A stretch of DNA of 64,000 nucleotides, from contig NZ_JAJNDB010000001.1 in the NCBI RefSeq assembly GCF_021026375.1, positions 868,001 through 932,000 of the forward strand, in the 5' to 3' direction. The stretch comes from Actinomycetospora endophytica (GTDB lineage: Bacteria > Actinomycetota > Actinomycetes > Mycobacteriales > Pseudonocardiaceae). Shown piece by piece: positions 1-6,961 of this stretch; the stretch's first letter is position 1; each line of letters starts with the position of its first letter. A model generated the notes under the pieces. It had not been told where the DNA came from, made no database searches, and was given only the letters and a program-made list of their open reading frames with translations. Made by a program: the position numbers and the translations under genes.

Positions 1-103
1 CGGGAGCGATGGGGTCCGCGCCGCGGTTGGCCTCGATGCCGGAGGTCAGGGCAGCGGTGGCGTCCCGCAGCGCCTTCTCCGCCGTGTCGCGTGCGTCGGT
101 CAT
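1..103 (-). CDS. Partial hypothetical protein (N-terminus only)
   Basis: An open frame starts at the ATG complementary to 101-103 and runs off the left edge without a stop, giving 34 residues beginning MTDARDTAEKALRDATAALT. The visible part is Ala/Asp-rich, probably helical, with no signal peptide or recognisable motif. It lies 49 nt downstream of the acyl-CoA synthetase gene on the same strand, so it could be the next gene of that transcript. There is no strong ribosome binding site. The family cannot be assigned from this fragment. Confidence 0.45.
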   Translation of the reverse strand, partial: MTDARDTAEKALRDATAALTSGIEANRGADPIAP

Positions 104-152
104 GGTGGATTGTCCCGCAGCAGCGGCCCCCGTGCCCCGCGGTGTCGGGCGC

Positions 153-1682
153 CTAGCCCCCGTCGGGAGTCACGTACCGGGCACGGAGGTCCTTCTTGAG
201 AATCTTCCCGGACGCGTTCCGGGGCAGCTCGCCCACGATCTCGACCGATCGCGGTCGCTTGAAGCCCGCGATCCGCTCCTTCGTCCACGCCAGGAGCTCG
301 TCCGGGTCGATCGAGTGCCCCTCCGCCGCCACGACGACGGCCTTCACGGTCTCGCCCCACCGGTCGTCGGGAACCCCGATCACGGCGACGTCGGCGACCG
401 CCGGATGCTGCGCGACGACGTTCTCCACCTCGATCGGATACACGTTCTCCGCGCCGGTGACGATCATGTCCTTGATCCGGTCGGTGAGGAACAGGTAGCC
501 CTCGTCGTCGAGGTAGCCGCCGTCGCCGGTACGGAACCAGCCGTCGGCGGTCAGCGCCTTCGCGGTCTCCTCGGGCCGCTGCCAGTAGCCCGCGGTCACC
601 TGCGCGGAGCGGATCCAGATCTCGCCGACCTCGTTCGCGGGCTGGTCCTTGTCGTCCGCGGTGTCGACGACCTTGAGCTCGACCCACGGGTACGCCCGGC
701 CCGCCGAGCGCATGAGGTGGGCGCGCGGGCCGTCGGGGTCGTGGTCCTCGGGCTCGAGCTGGGTGATCGCGCCGGTGGTCTCGGTGGAGCCGTAGACCTG
801 GAAGAGCGGGACGCGGAAGGTCTCGAGAACCCGGTTGAGCACGGCACCGGTGATCGGCGAGGCGCCGTAGGCGACGGCCCGCAGCTTCGACCAGTCGCGG
901 TCCGCGGCGCCGGGCACCTGGCAGAGGAACTGCAGCACGGCCGGGACCAGGAAGGCGTTGGTGATCCCCTCGCGCTCCATGGTGTCGAGCAGCTGGTCGG
1001 GGACGATGTCGGCGACGAGCACGACGCGCGCCCCGAACGCCAGACAGACCAGCGCGAACCCGGACCCGCCGATGTGGAACAGCGGCATGGCGACCATGCC
1101 GACGGACTCGTCGTCGAAGCTCCAGTGCCCGCCCACCGAGAGGAGCGAGCCGAAGTTGTCGTGCGAGAGCAGCACGCCCTTGGCCCGGCCCGTCGTGCCG
1201 GAGGTGTAGAGCTGCAGGACGGCGTCCTCGGAGGCCGAGTCCGACGTGGGCTCGGTCCGGTCGGTGAGGCCGTCCACCCAGCCCTCGTAGTCGTCGCCGA
1301 CGACGAGCACGCGCCGGCCCGGGCGCGCCAGCTGCTCGCGCAGCCCCGCGAAGTCCGGACCGAGGACGACGAGCCCGGCCTCGGCGTCGTCGGCGAGGTC
1401 GATCAGCTCGGCCGGGGTGAGCCGGAGGTTGAGCGGCGCGACGGCGGCCCGGACGGCCGCCGCGGCGAAGAGCAGCTCGAAGAACTCGACCGCGTTCTTG
1501 CCGATCCACACCACCCGGCCGCCCTCGCCGACCCCCAGCTCCCGCAGCCCGGTGGCGATCCGCGCCGACCGCTCCTCGAGCTCGGCGTACGTCACCGAGC
1601 GGTCGCCGCCGGTGAGCGCCGTGACGTCACCGCGGTCGCGGGCGTGGTCACGGACGATGTCGGTGAGCCGGAACGGGGCCAC
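153..1682 (-). CDS. Acyl-CoA synthetase (FadD-like AMP-dependent ligase)
   Basis: ANL-superfamily enzyme predicted to activate a carboxylic or fatty acid to its acyl-CoA through an acyl-adenylate. The 509-residue protein shows the phosphate-binding loop YTSGTTGRAKG (about residues 159-169), the adenine motif YGSTETTG (about 297-304), GWFRTGD near 400, and the C-terminal catalytic-lysine segment PRNASGKILKKDLR. The open frame extends 30 codons further upstream, but the GTG at 1682 is chosen because AGGAGG sits a few bases before it and the family N-terminus (APFRLTDIVRDHA) begins there. It is divergent from the acyl-CoA dehydrogenase gene, with 171 bp between them that may hold shared control sites. 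The acyl chain preference cannot be read from sequence. Confidence 0.9.
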   Translation of the reverse strand: MAPFRLTDIVRDHARDRGDVTALTGGDRSVTYAELEERSARIATGLRELGVGEGGRVVWIGKNAVEFFELLFAAAAVRAAVAPLNLRLTPAELIDLADDAEAGLVVLGPDFAGLREQLARPGRRVLVVGDDYEGWVDGLTDRTEPTSDSASEDAVLQLYTSGTTGRAKGVLLSHDNFGSLLSVGGHWSFDDESVGMVAMPLFHIGGSGFALVCLAFGARVVLVADIVPDQLLDTMEREGITNAFLVPAVLQFLCQVPGAADRDWSKLRAVAYGASPITGAVLNRVLETFRVPLFQVYGSTETTGAITQLEPEDHDPDGPRAHLMRSAGRAYPWVELKVVDTADDKDQPANEVGEIWIRSAQVTAGYWQRPEETAKALTADGWFRTGDGGYLDDEGYLFLTDRIKDMIVTGAENVYPIEVENVVAQHPAVADVAVIGVPDDRWGETVKAVVVAAEGHSIDPDELLAWTKERIAGFKRPRSVEIVGELPRNASGKILKKDLRARYVTPDGG

Positions 1683-1786
1683 GGCACCTCCTGGTAGGAA
1701 CGGACAGATCGGGCATCCGGTGATCCCGGACACGGCGCGACGCGGCACGGTAACCGGAGCGACCGAGGACACGGAAGAGTCAGGGT

Positions 1787-1795
1787 TGACCGTTA
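1787..1795. promoter_or_regulatory. Near-match TGACNGTCA box between divergent fad genes
   Basis: TGACCGTTA lies in the 171-bp gap between the acyl-CoA synthetase and acyl-CoA dehydrogenase genes and differs at one base from the TGACNGTCA boxes found near tetR, fadA and the DinB-fold gene. If those boxes are operators, this could be a weaker site of the same regulator. This is inference only. Confidence 0.25.
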
Positions 1796-1853
1796 CGGGT
1801 CGGAACGAGGACGCTTACCGAGCAGTAGCAAATCCGGACGGGAGGAGCCCCGG

Positions 1854-2996
1854 GTGGAGCGCACGATCTTCAACGACGAGCACCGAGCCTTCCGGGAGAT
1901 GGTGCGGGACTTCCTGGAGAAGGAGGTCGCGCCGTACCACGCGGACTGGGAGTCGCAGGGCCACGTCAGCCGCGACGTCTGGCTGGCGGCGGGCAAGACC
2001 GGCCTGCTCGGTGTCGACGTCGAGGAGCGCTTCGGCGGCGGCGGGACCGACGACCTGACGTTCCTGTGGATCCTGACCGAGGAGATCTCGCGCAGCGGGT
2101 TCTCCGGGCTCGGGTTCCCGCTGGCGAACGACGTCGTGACGCCCTACCTCACCGAGCTGACGACCGAGGAGCAGAAGGAGCGCTGGCTCCCGCGGTTCTG
2201 CTCCGGCGAGATGATCACCGCGATCGCCATGACGGAGCCCGGCACCGGCTCCGACCTGCAGGGCATCCAGACCAAGGCCGTCCGCGACGGTGACGAGTGG
2301 GTCATCAACGGCGCCAAGACCTTCATCACCAACGGGATCATGAGCGACCTGGTGGTCGTCGTCGCGAAGACCGACGCCGAGGCCGGGTCGCACGGCTTCA
2401 GCCTCATCGCCGTCGAGCGGGACACGCCGGGCTTCGAGCGCGGCCGTCACCTCGACAAGATCGGCATGGTCGCGCAGGACACCGCCGAGCTCTCGTTCAC
2501 CGACTGCCGCGTCCCCGCGTCGAACCTCATCGGCGAGGAGGGGAAGGGGTTCATGTACCTGATGCAGAACCTGCCCCGCGAGCGGATGTCGATCGCGATC
2601 GCGTCGACGGCGGGCGCCGAGAAGGTCCTCGAGGACACGATCACCTACGTGAAGGACCGCAAGGCGTTCGGTCGGCCGATCGCCTCGCTGCAGAACACCC
2701 GATTCAAGGTCGCCGAGCTCACGACGAAGCTGGCGGTCACCCGGGCGTTCGTCGACCGCTGCATCACCGAGCTGAACGCGAAGAAGCTCGGGCCGGCCGA
2801 GGCGTCGATGGCGAAGTACTGGGCGACCGAGACCGCCAAGGAGGTCATCGACCAGTGCCTCCAGCTGCACGGCGGGTACGGCTACATGCGCGAGTACCCG
2901 GTCGCGAAGGCATACCTGGACAACCGCGTGCAGACCATCTACGGCGGCACCACCGAGATCATGAAGGAGATCATCGGGCGGATCGTCCTCGGCTGA
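1854..2996 (+). CDS. Acyl-CoA dehydrogenase, long-chain (LCAD) type
   Basis: FAD-dependent dehydrogenase catalysing the first step of beta-oxidation, passing electrons to electron-transfer flavoprotein. The 380 residues match the usual length. Signatures are AMTEPGTGSDL (125-135), NGAKTFITNG (152-161) and LQLHGGYGYMREYP. The C-terminal loop reads YGGTTEIMKE, so the medium-chain catalytic Glu (YEGT) is a Gly. As in long-chain acyl-CoA dehydrogenase, the base is probably Glu260 in KVLEDTITYVK. The GTG start is preceded by GGGAGGAG. The gene ends before a strong hairpin that separates it from a converging gene. Neighbouring acyl-CoA synthetase and fadAB genes support a fatty-acid degradation role. 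Confidence 0.92.
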   Translation: MERTIFNDEHRAFREMVRDFLEKEVAPYHADWESQGHVSRDVWLAAGKTGLLGVDVEERFGGGGTDDLTFLWILTEEISRSGFSGLGFPLANDVVTPYLTELTTEEQKERWLPRFCSGEMITAIAMTEPGTGSDLQGIQTKAVRDGDEWVINGAKTFITNGIMSDLVVVVAKTDAEAGSHGFSLIAVERDTPGFERGRHLDKIGMVAQDTAELSFTDCRVPASNLIGEEGKGFMYLMQNLPRERMSIAIASTAGAEKVLEDTITYVKDRKAFGRPIASLQNTRFKVAELTTKLAVTRAFVDRCITELNAKKLGPAEASMAKYWATETAKEVIDQCLQLHGGYGYMREYPVAKAYLDNRVQTIYGGTTEIMKEIIGRIVLG

Positions 2997-3048
2997 GCGG
3001 TCAGCTCTGACCGCTCCGCCGTCGTTCTGCGGCTTCGTCGTTCTGAGC

Positions 3049-3091
3049 GAAGGGCCCCTTCGGTCGATCTAATCGACCGAAGGGGCCCCTC
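3049..3091. terminator. Bidirectional hairpin terminator
   Basis: Two 20-base arms (3049-3068 and 3072-3091) pair with one mismatch around a 3-base loop, between the convergent acyl-CoA dehydrogenase and DinB-fold genes. There is no T-run, as is common in high-GC actinobacteria. The position suits termination from both sides. Confidence 0.75.
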
Positions 3092-3101
3092 GCTCGGAAT
3101 C

Positions 3102-3141
3102 TCGGTGTCTCGGTGTCTCGGTGTCTCGGTGTCTCGGTGTC
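3102..3141. repeat. Five tandem copies of the octamer TCGGTGTC
   Basis: Five perfect head-to-tail copies of TCGGTGTC fill this stretch, followed by a partial copy. It lies between the hairpin at 3049-3091 and the end of the minus-strand gene at 3153. Neither gene reads into it as coding sequence. Short perfect tandem arrays are prone to slippage, so copy number may vary between strains. Confidence 0.9.
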
Positions 3142-3152
3142 TCGGGACCGGC

Positions 3153-3752
3153 CTAGCGGGACCAGCCGGGGTCGCGGCCCGAGATCGCGACGAGCCGGTC
3201 GAGCGCCGGGGCGTCGTCGGCGACGGCGACCCGCGGCCCGAACGTCTTGCCCTCGCCCTGGTAGTCGTCGGTGAGCATCATCGGCGCGAACACCAGCGAC
3301 GCCTCGAGGCCCGCGTCCGGCGGGGACCACGGCTGCCCCGTCGCGACCGCGAGGTCCCAGCCGTGCACCTGGTACTCCCACAGGATCATCGACAGCGCCA
3401 TCTCGCCCGGCATCGCCGCCTCCCCGAGCGTCAGGGGGCGGGTGGCGGCGCCGGCGGCGAGCGCGCGGTCCAGGGTCGCGGCGGCGTCCCGGACGGCTGC
3501 CGCGGCGTCGTCGGGCGCGCGGTAGCCGGAGAGGTCCGCGCGCGGGGCCCGGCCCTCGGGGTCGGCGTACCCGGCGCTGAACGTGTCCAGCCAGCCGACG
3601 ACGTGGTCGAGCAACGTCGCGACGTCGTACTCGGTGCAGGGCGTGGCCGCGGCCCGCTCGGCGCCGTCGATGCCGTCGACGACCCGGGCGAGATCGGTCA
3701 GGACGGCGTTCAGGTGGGCCCGGGTGTCCGCGACGGTCTCAGTTCCGCTCAT
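3153..3752 (-). CDS. DinB-fold TIGR03086-type protein (maleylpyruvate isomerase N-terminal domain family)
   Basis: 199-residue soluble protein of the actinobacterial group related to mycothiol-dependent maleylpyruvate isomerase. The expected metal-site pattern is visible: His50 in TLLDHVVGW, then His130 and Asp133 in VHGWDLA. These fit the three-ligand DinB fold. The family often uses mycothiol, but the substrate of this member is unknown. The ATG at 3752 is preferred over an upstream frame extension because family homology begins near ADTRAHLNAV. It is divergent from an AraC regulator 73 bp away, and a TGACGGTCA box overlaps its start. It converges on the acyl-CoA dehydrogenase. Confidence 0.75.
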   Translation of the reverse strand: MSGTETVADTRAHLNAVLTDLARVVDGIDGAERAAATPCTEYDVATLLDHVVGWLDTFSAGYADPEGRAPRADLSGYRAPDDAAAAVRDAAATLDRALAAGAATRPLTLGEAAMPGEMALSMILWEYQVHGWDLAVATGQPWSPPDAGLEASLVFAPMMLTDDYQGEGKTFGPRVAVADDAPALDRLVAISGRDPGWSR

Positions 3753-3760
3753 GACGGTCA
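3752..3760. promoter_or_regulatory. TGACGGTCA box at the start of the DinB-fold gene
   Basis: An exact TGACNGTCA sequence overlaps the first base of the minus-strand gene starting at 3752, in the gap shared with the divergent AraC regulator gene. The same sequence forms the tandem palindrome beside tetR and lies in the fadA promoter, so this is a candidate operator of the same TetR regulator. Confidence 0.4.
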
Positions 3761-3825
3761 GTCTTCCGGCCGCGGCGTGCGCTGGATTGAACAATCGCGA
3801 CGGGCCGGCGTCCTAGTCTGGCCGC

Positions 3826-4698
3826 GTGACCGGGCCCGCCCCCGTGGAGCGCGACAGCAGGGGGATCCTCGACCCCTGGCTGCTGCGCAGTCGGGTCGCG
3901 TTCACGCGCCACCCGCCGACGCCGGCGCTCGACGGGCTCGTCGACCGGTTCTGGGCCGTGCGCTGGGACCTCCCGGACGGGACCGCGCATCGCCAGGAGG
4001 TGCTCACCCACCCCTCGGTCAACCTCTCCGTCGGCACCCCCGACGCCCGCAGCGGCGCGATGGCGCCCGAGGCGCGGGTGACCGGGGTGGCGACCGACCT
4101 CGTCGACCGCGAGCTCGCCGGTCGCGGCTGGACCGTCGCGATGATGACGACGGTCGGCGGGTTCGGGGCGTTCGCCCGCGATCCGGTGTCGACGCTGGTC
4201 GGACGGGTCGTCGACGTCGACGTCGTCCCCGGGCTCGACGGCGGGTCCCTGGTCGCCGCGGTCACCGGTGCCGGGGAGAGTGGCGACGAGGCCCGCGAAC
4301 CGGCCCGCGTCGCGGTGCTCGCCGGGGCACTCGAGGGTGTGCTCGCTAAGGCCGACCCGGGCGTCGTCGCGCAGGCGCGGGAGGTCGCCGCCGTCGCGCG
4401 GATCGCCGAGACCGACCGCGACGTGCGCCGCCTCGACGACCTCGCCGCGCGCGCCGGCGTCACCCCGCGCGCCCTGCAGCGCCTGTTCGCCCGCCACGCC
4501 GGGGTGTCCCCGACCTGGGTGCTGCGTCGCTACCGCCTGCTCGAGGCCGCCGAGTCGGTCCGGAACGGCGAGCGGGTGGCGTGGTCCGACGTCGCGGGTG
4601 CGCTCGGCTACGCCGACCAGGCCCACCTGGTGCGCGACTTCCGGGCCGCGCTCGGCCGCACCCCGGAGGCCTACGCGCGGGCGCTCCGCGCCATGTGA
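3826..4698 (+). CDS. AraC-family transcriptional regulator
   Basis: 290-residue regulator. The N-terminal about 200 residues resemble the cupin-like sensor domain of short AraC-type activators (DRFWAVRWDLPDG, HPSVNLSVG). The C-terminal about 85 residues form two helix-turn-helices: LDDLAARAGVTPRALQRLFA and WSDVAGALGYADQAHLVRDF, ending with the family tail GRTPEAYARALR. The start is GTG. The ligand is unknown. Divergence from the DinB-fold gene suggests it controls that gene or itself. Its TGA stop lies inside the arm of the hairpin at 4695-4734 shared with the converging tetR gene. Confidence 0.85.
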   Translation: MTGPAPVERDSRGILDPWLLRSRVAFTRHPPTPALDGLVDRFWAVRWDLPDGTAHRQEVLTHPSVNLSVGTPDARSGAMAPEARVTGVATDLVDRELAGRGWTVAMMTTVGGFGAFARDPVSTLVGRVVDVDVVPGLDGGSLVAAVTGAGESGDEAREPARVAVLAGALEGVLAKADPGVVAQAREVAAVARIAETDRDVRRLDDLAARAGVTPRALQRLFARHAGVSPTWVLRRYRLLEAAESVRNGERVAWSDVAGALGYADQAHLVRDFRAALGRTPEAYARALRAM

Positions 4699-4734
4699 GT
4701 GGAAGTGGACGTCGGGACGTCCACATCCACTCAC
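4695..4734. terminator. Bidirectional hairpin containing both stop codons
   Basis: Arms 4695-4713 and 4716-4734 (19 bases each, one mismatch, 2-base loop) form a hairpin. It begins GTGAGTGGA and ends TCCACTCAC. The AraC-gene stop TGA is bases 2-4 of the left arm, and the tetR stop is the mirror TCA in the right arm. A near-identical element lies at 32042-32081. Confidence 0.75.
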
Positions 4735-5426
4735 GTGCGCAGCAGCGCCTTCGCCATCTGCTTCCACTGCGCGAGGTGCGGATCGGTGGCGTGGTCGCGC
4801 GGGTCGAACCCGTACGTCATGGCCACGCCGCGCATGCTCGTCAGCAGCATCTCGCGCACCGTCGGGTAGTTCTCGTCGTCGAGGTGGCGCTCGAACACCG
4901 CGTCGAGGGTCTGCCGGATCGCCGCACCCAGGCGCCGCTCGGCGGGCAGCAGCGCCGTCGCCAGCGCCGGGTCGGTCCGCGCCGCCGTCCACAGCTCCAC
5001 CGACGCCCAGAAGTAGGGCTGCCGGAACGTCGACCACATCTCGTCGACGACGCGGTCGATGCGCCTGTCCGGGTCGTCGTCGGCGGCGGGGAGGTCGGCC
5101 GCGGCCAGCCCGTCGGAGGCGAACCGCGTCGCAGCGAGGTGCTGGGCGGCGGCGACGAGCAGCGTCTCCTTCGACGGGAAGTGGTGCAGCAACCGGCCGC
5201 GCGACACGCCCGCGCGGGCCTGGATGGTCAGCGTCGTGGTGCGCGCGTACCCGGACTCGACGAGGCAGGAGACGGCGGCGTCGAGGATGCGCTGGCGGCT
5301 GTCGGACGTGCGCTGCTCGCGGGAGCGACGAGGGCCGGCCGGCCGGCGGGCGGGCGCCTGCTCCGACGAGTCGTCGGTGGCCGTGTCGAGCACCGGATCC
5401 GCGTCCCCGGCGCGCCCTGCCGTCAT
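4731..5426 (-). CDS. TetR-family transcriptional regulator
   Basis: TetR repressor, 231 residues from the chosen start. After a disordered Arg/Ala-rich leader, the DNA-binding domain spans about residues 42-90 with the helix-turn-helix TIQARAGVSRGRLLHHFPSK. The rest is the all-helical ligand-binding domain. The ATG at 5426 has a GGGAG 8 bases upstream; ATGs at 5444 and 5489 are in frame and cannot be excluded. A tandem TGACNGTCA palindrome lies just upstream (5496-5517), a typical autoregulatory site, and another box is in the divergent fadA promoter. This suggests control of fatty-acid degradation, perhaps released by an acyl-CoA; the ligand is inference. Confidence 0.85.
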   Translation of the reverse strand: MTAGRAGDADPVLDTATDDSSEQAPARRPAGPRRSREQRTSDSRQRILDAAVSCLVESGYARTTTLTIQARAGVSRGRLLHHFPSKETLLVAAAQHLAATRFASDGLAAADLPAADDDPDRRIDRVVDEMWSTFRQPYFWASVELWTAARTDPALATALLPAERRLGAAIRQTLDAVFERHLDDENYPTVREMLLTSMRGVAMTYGFDPRDHATDPHLAQWKQMAKALLRT

Positions 5427-5495
5427 GCGTCCCGCTCCCGTCATCCGTGCCGCCCCCGTGCGCCGACGGTGCACGATCGTCGCCGACATGACACC

Positions 5496-5517
5496 TGACG
5501 GTCAACGCTGACCGTCA
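5496..5517. promoter_or_regulatory. Putative TetR operator: two TGACNGTCA boxes forming a palindrome
   Basis: TGACGGTCA (5496-5504), a 4-base spacer and TGACCGTCA (5509-5517) form a perfect inverted repeat with 9-base arms. Each half is itself a TGAC-N-GTCA palindrome. It lies directly upstream of tetR and in the divergent gap to fadA, where TetR operators are usually found. Confidence 0.6.
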
Positions 5518-5619
5518 CCGCGACACCTCCGGGCCACCTCGGGCGACCCCGGCGAGGGCCATGCCTTCCGGTCATGGCTACTCGCCGGTAACGTCACTGC
5601 ACGGACCTTGCGCCGCCCG

Positions 5620-5655
5620 TTGACAGCCGCCACAAACAGTCCATCATGACTGTCA
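5620..5655 (+). promoter_or_regulatory. Candidate fadA promoter with overlapping TGACTGTCA box
   Basis: A perfect -35 hexamer TTGACA lies at 5620-5625. At 16-17 bases downstream the -10 region (CATCAT or ATCATG, around 5642-5648) is weak. The box TGACTGTCA (5647-5655) overlaps the -10/start region, where a bound repressor would block transcription. The -35 is seen directly; the -10 and regulation are inferred. Confidence 0.4.
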
Positions 5656-5706
5656 GGAGCGCTGGGCGGCCCGCCCCGCTCGAGCCGTGTGAAGGGAATG
5701 CCACCC

Positions 5707-6915
5707 GTGACCGAGGCATACATCTACGACGCCATCCGCACGCCGCGCGGGCGGGGCAAGTCGACCGGGTCGCTGAACTCGGTCAAGCCCGTGTCCCTGG
5801 TCGTCGGCCTGCTCGACGAGCTCCGCACGCGCAACCCGGAGATGAGCCCGGAGCAGATCGAGGACGTGGTGCTCGGCTGTGTCTCCCCGATCGGAGACCA
5901 GGGCGGCGACATCGCGCGCACCGCGACCATCGCCGCGGGCTACCCCGACACCACGGGTGGCGTCCAGCTCAACCGCTTCTGCGCCTCCGGCCTCGAGGCC
6001 GTGAACCAGGTCGCGCAGCGCGTCGCCTCGGGCTGGGAGGACCTGCTCATCGGCGGTGGCGTCGAGTCGATGTCGCGCGTCCCCATGGCCTCCGACGGCG
6101 GGCCGTGGGCCATGGACCCGGAGACCAACTTCGAGACCGGCTTCGTCCCGCAGGGCATCGGGGCCGACCTCATCGCCACGATGGAGGGCTTCTCCCGCGA
6201 GGACGTCGACGCGTACTCGCTCGAGTCCCAGACCCGCGCCGCGAAGGCCTGGGCCGACGGCGCGTTCGACCGCTCGATCGTGCCCGTCAAGGACCGCAAC
6301 GGCCTGACGATCCTCGACCACGACGAGCACATGCGTGAGACCACGATGGAGGGCCTCTCCGGCCTGAAGCCCTCGTTCGCCGGCATCGGCGAGATGGGCG
6401 GCTTCGACGCGGTGGCGCTGCAGAAGTACCACTGGATCGAGTCGATCAACCACGTGCACCACGGCGGCAACTCGTCGGGCATCGTCGACGGCGCCGCCCT
6501 CGTGCTGATGGGCAGCGAGGAGGCGGGCAAGCGCAACGGCCTGACGCCGCGCGCCCGCATCGTCGCGACCGCGGTCACCGGCGCCGACCCGACGATCATG
6601 CTCACGGGCCCGACCCCCGCGTGCCACAAGGTGCTCGCCAAGGCCGGCCTGACGATCGACGACATCGACCTCCTCGAGATCAACGAGGCGTTCGCCGCCG
6701 TGCCGATGAAGCTCATGAAGGACCTGGGCTTCCCGCACGACCGCACCAACGTCATGGGCGGCGCCATCGCGATGGGCCACCCGCTCGGGGCCACCGGCGC
6801 GATGATCATGGGCACGATGGTCGACGAGCTCGAGCGCCGCGACCTGCGCCGCGCCATCGTCACGCTGTGCATCGGCGGCGGCATGGGCGTCGCGACCATC
6901 GTCGAGCGCGTCTGA
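5707..6915 (+). CDS. fadA: Acetyl-CoA C-acyltransferase (thiolase)
   Basis: Thiolase releasing acetyl-CoA in the last step of beta-oxidation. The 402 residues include the acyl-accepting Cys92 in [11 protein letters not shown], His358 in [11 protein letters not shown] and the second catalytic Cys388 in [15 protein letters not shown] is also conserved. The GTG at 5707 is chosen over one 18 bases upstream because AAGGGA sits 8-9 bases before it and the family N-terminus ([13 protein letters not shown]) follows. fadB starts 46 bp downstream on the same strand, so the two form an operon for the trifunctional-type complex. It is likely repressed by the divergent TetR regulator. Confidence 0.95.
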   Translation: MTEAYIYDAIRTPRGRGKSTGSLNSVKPVSLVVGLLDELRTRNPEMSPEQIEDVVLGCVSPIGDQGGDIARTATIAAGYPDTTGGVQLNRFCASGLEAVNQVAQRVASGWEDLLIGGGVESMSRVPMASDGGPWAMDPETNFETGFVPQGIGADLIATMEGFSREDVDAYSLESQTRAAKAWADGAFDRSIVPVKDRNGLTILDHDEHMRETTMEGLSGLKPSFAGIGEMGGFDAVALQKYHWIESINHVHHGGNSSGIVDGAALVLMGSEEAGKRNGLTPRARIVATAVTGADPTIMLTGPTPACHKVLAKAGLTIDDIDLLEINEAFAAVPMKLMKDLGFPHDRTNVMGGAIAMGHPLGATGAMIMGTMVDELERRDLRRAIVTLCIGGGMGVATIVERV

Positions 6916-6961
6916 TCCCGCCTCCCACCACCCCCTCAGCGCAGAAGGAGCACGAAGAGCA

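Noticed and set aside
5502-5723. Short minus-strand frame in the tetR-fadA gap
   Set aside because: Overlaps the fadA promoter and start and the operator; no ribosome site or motif.
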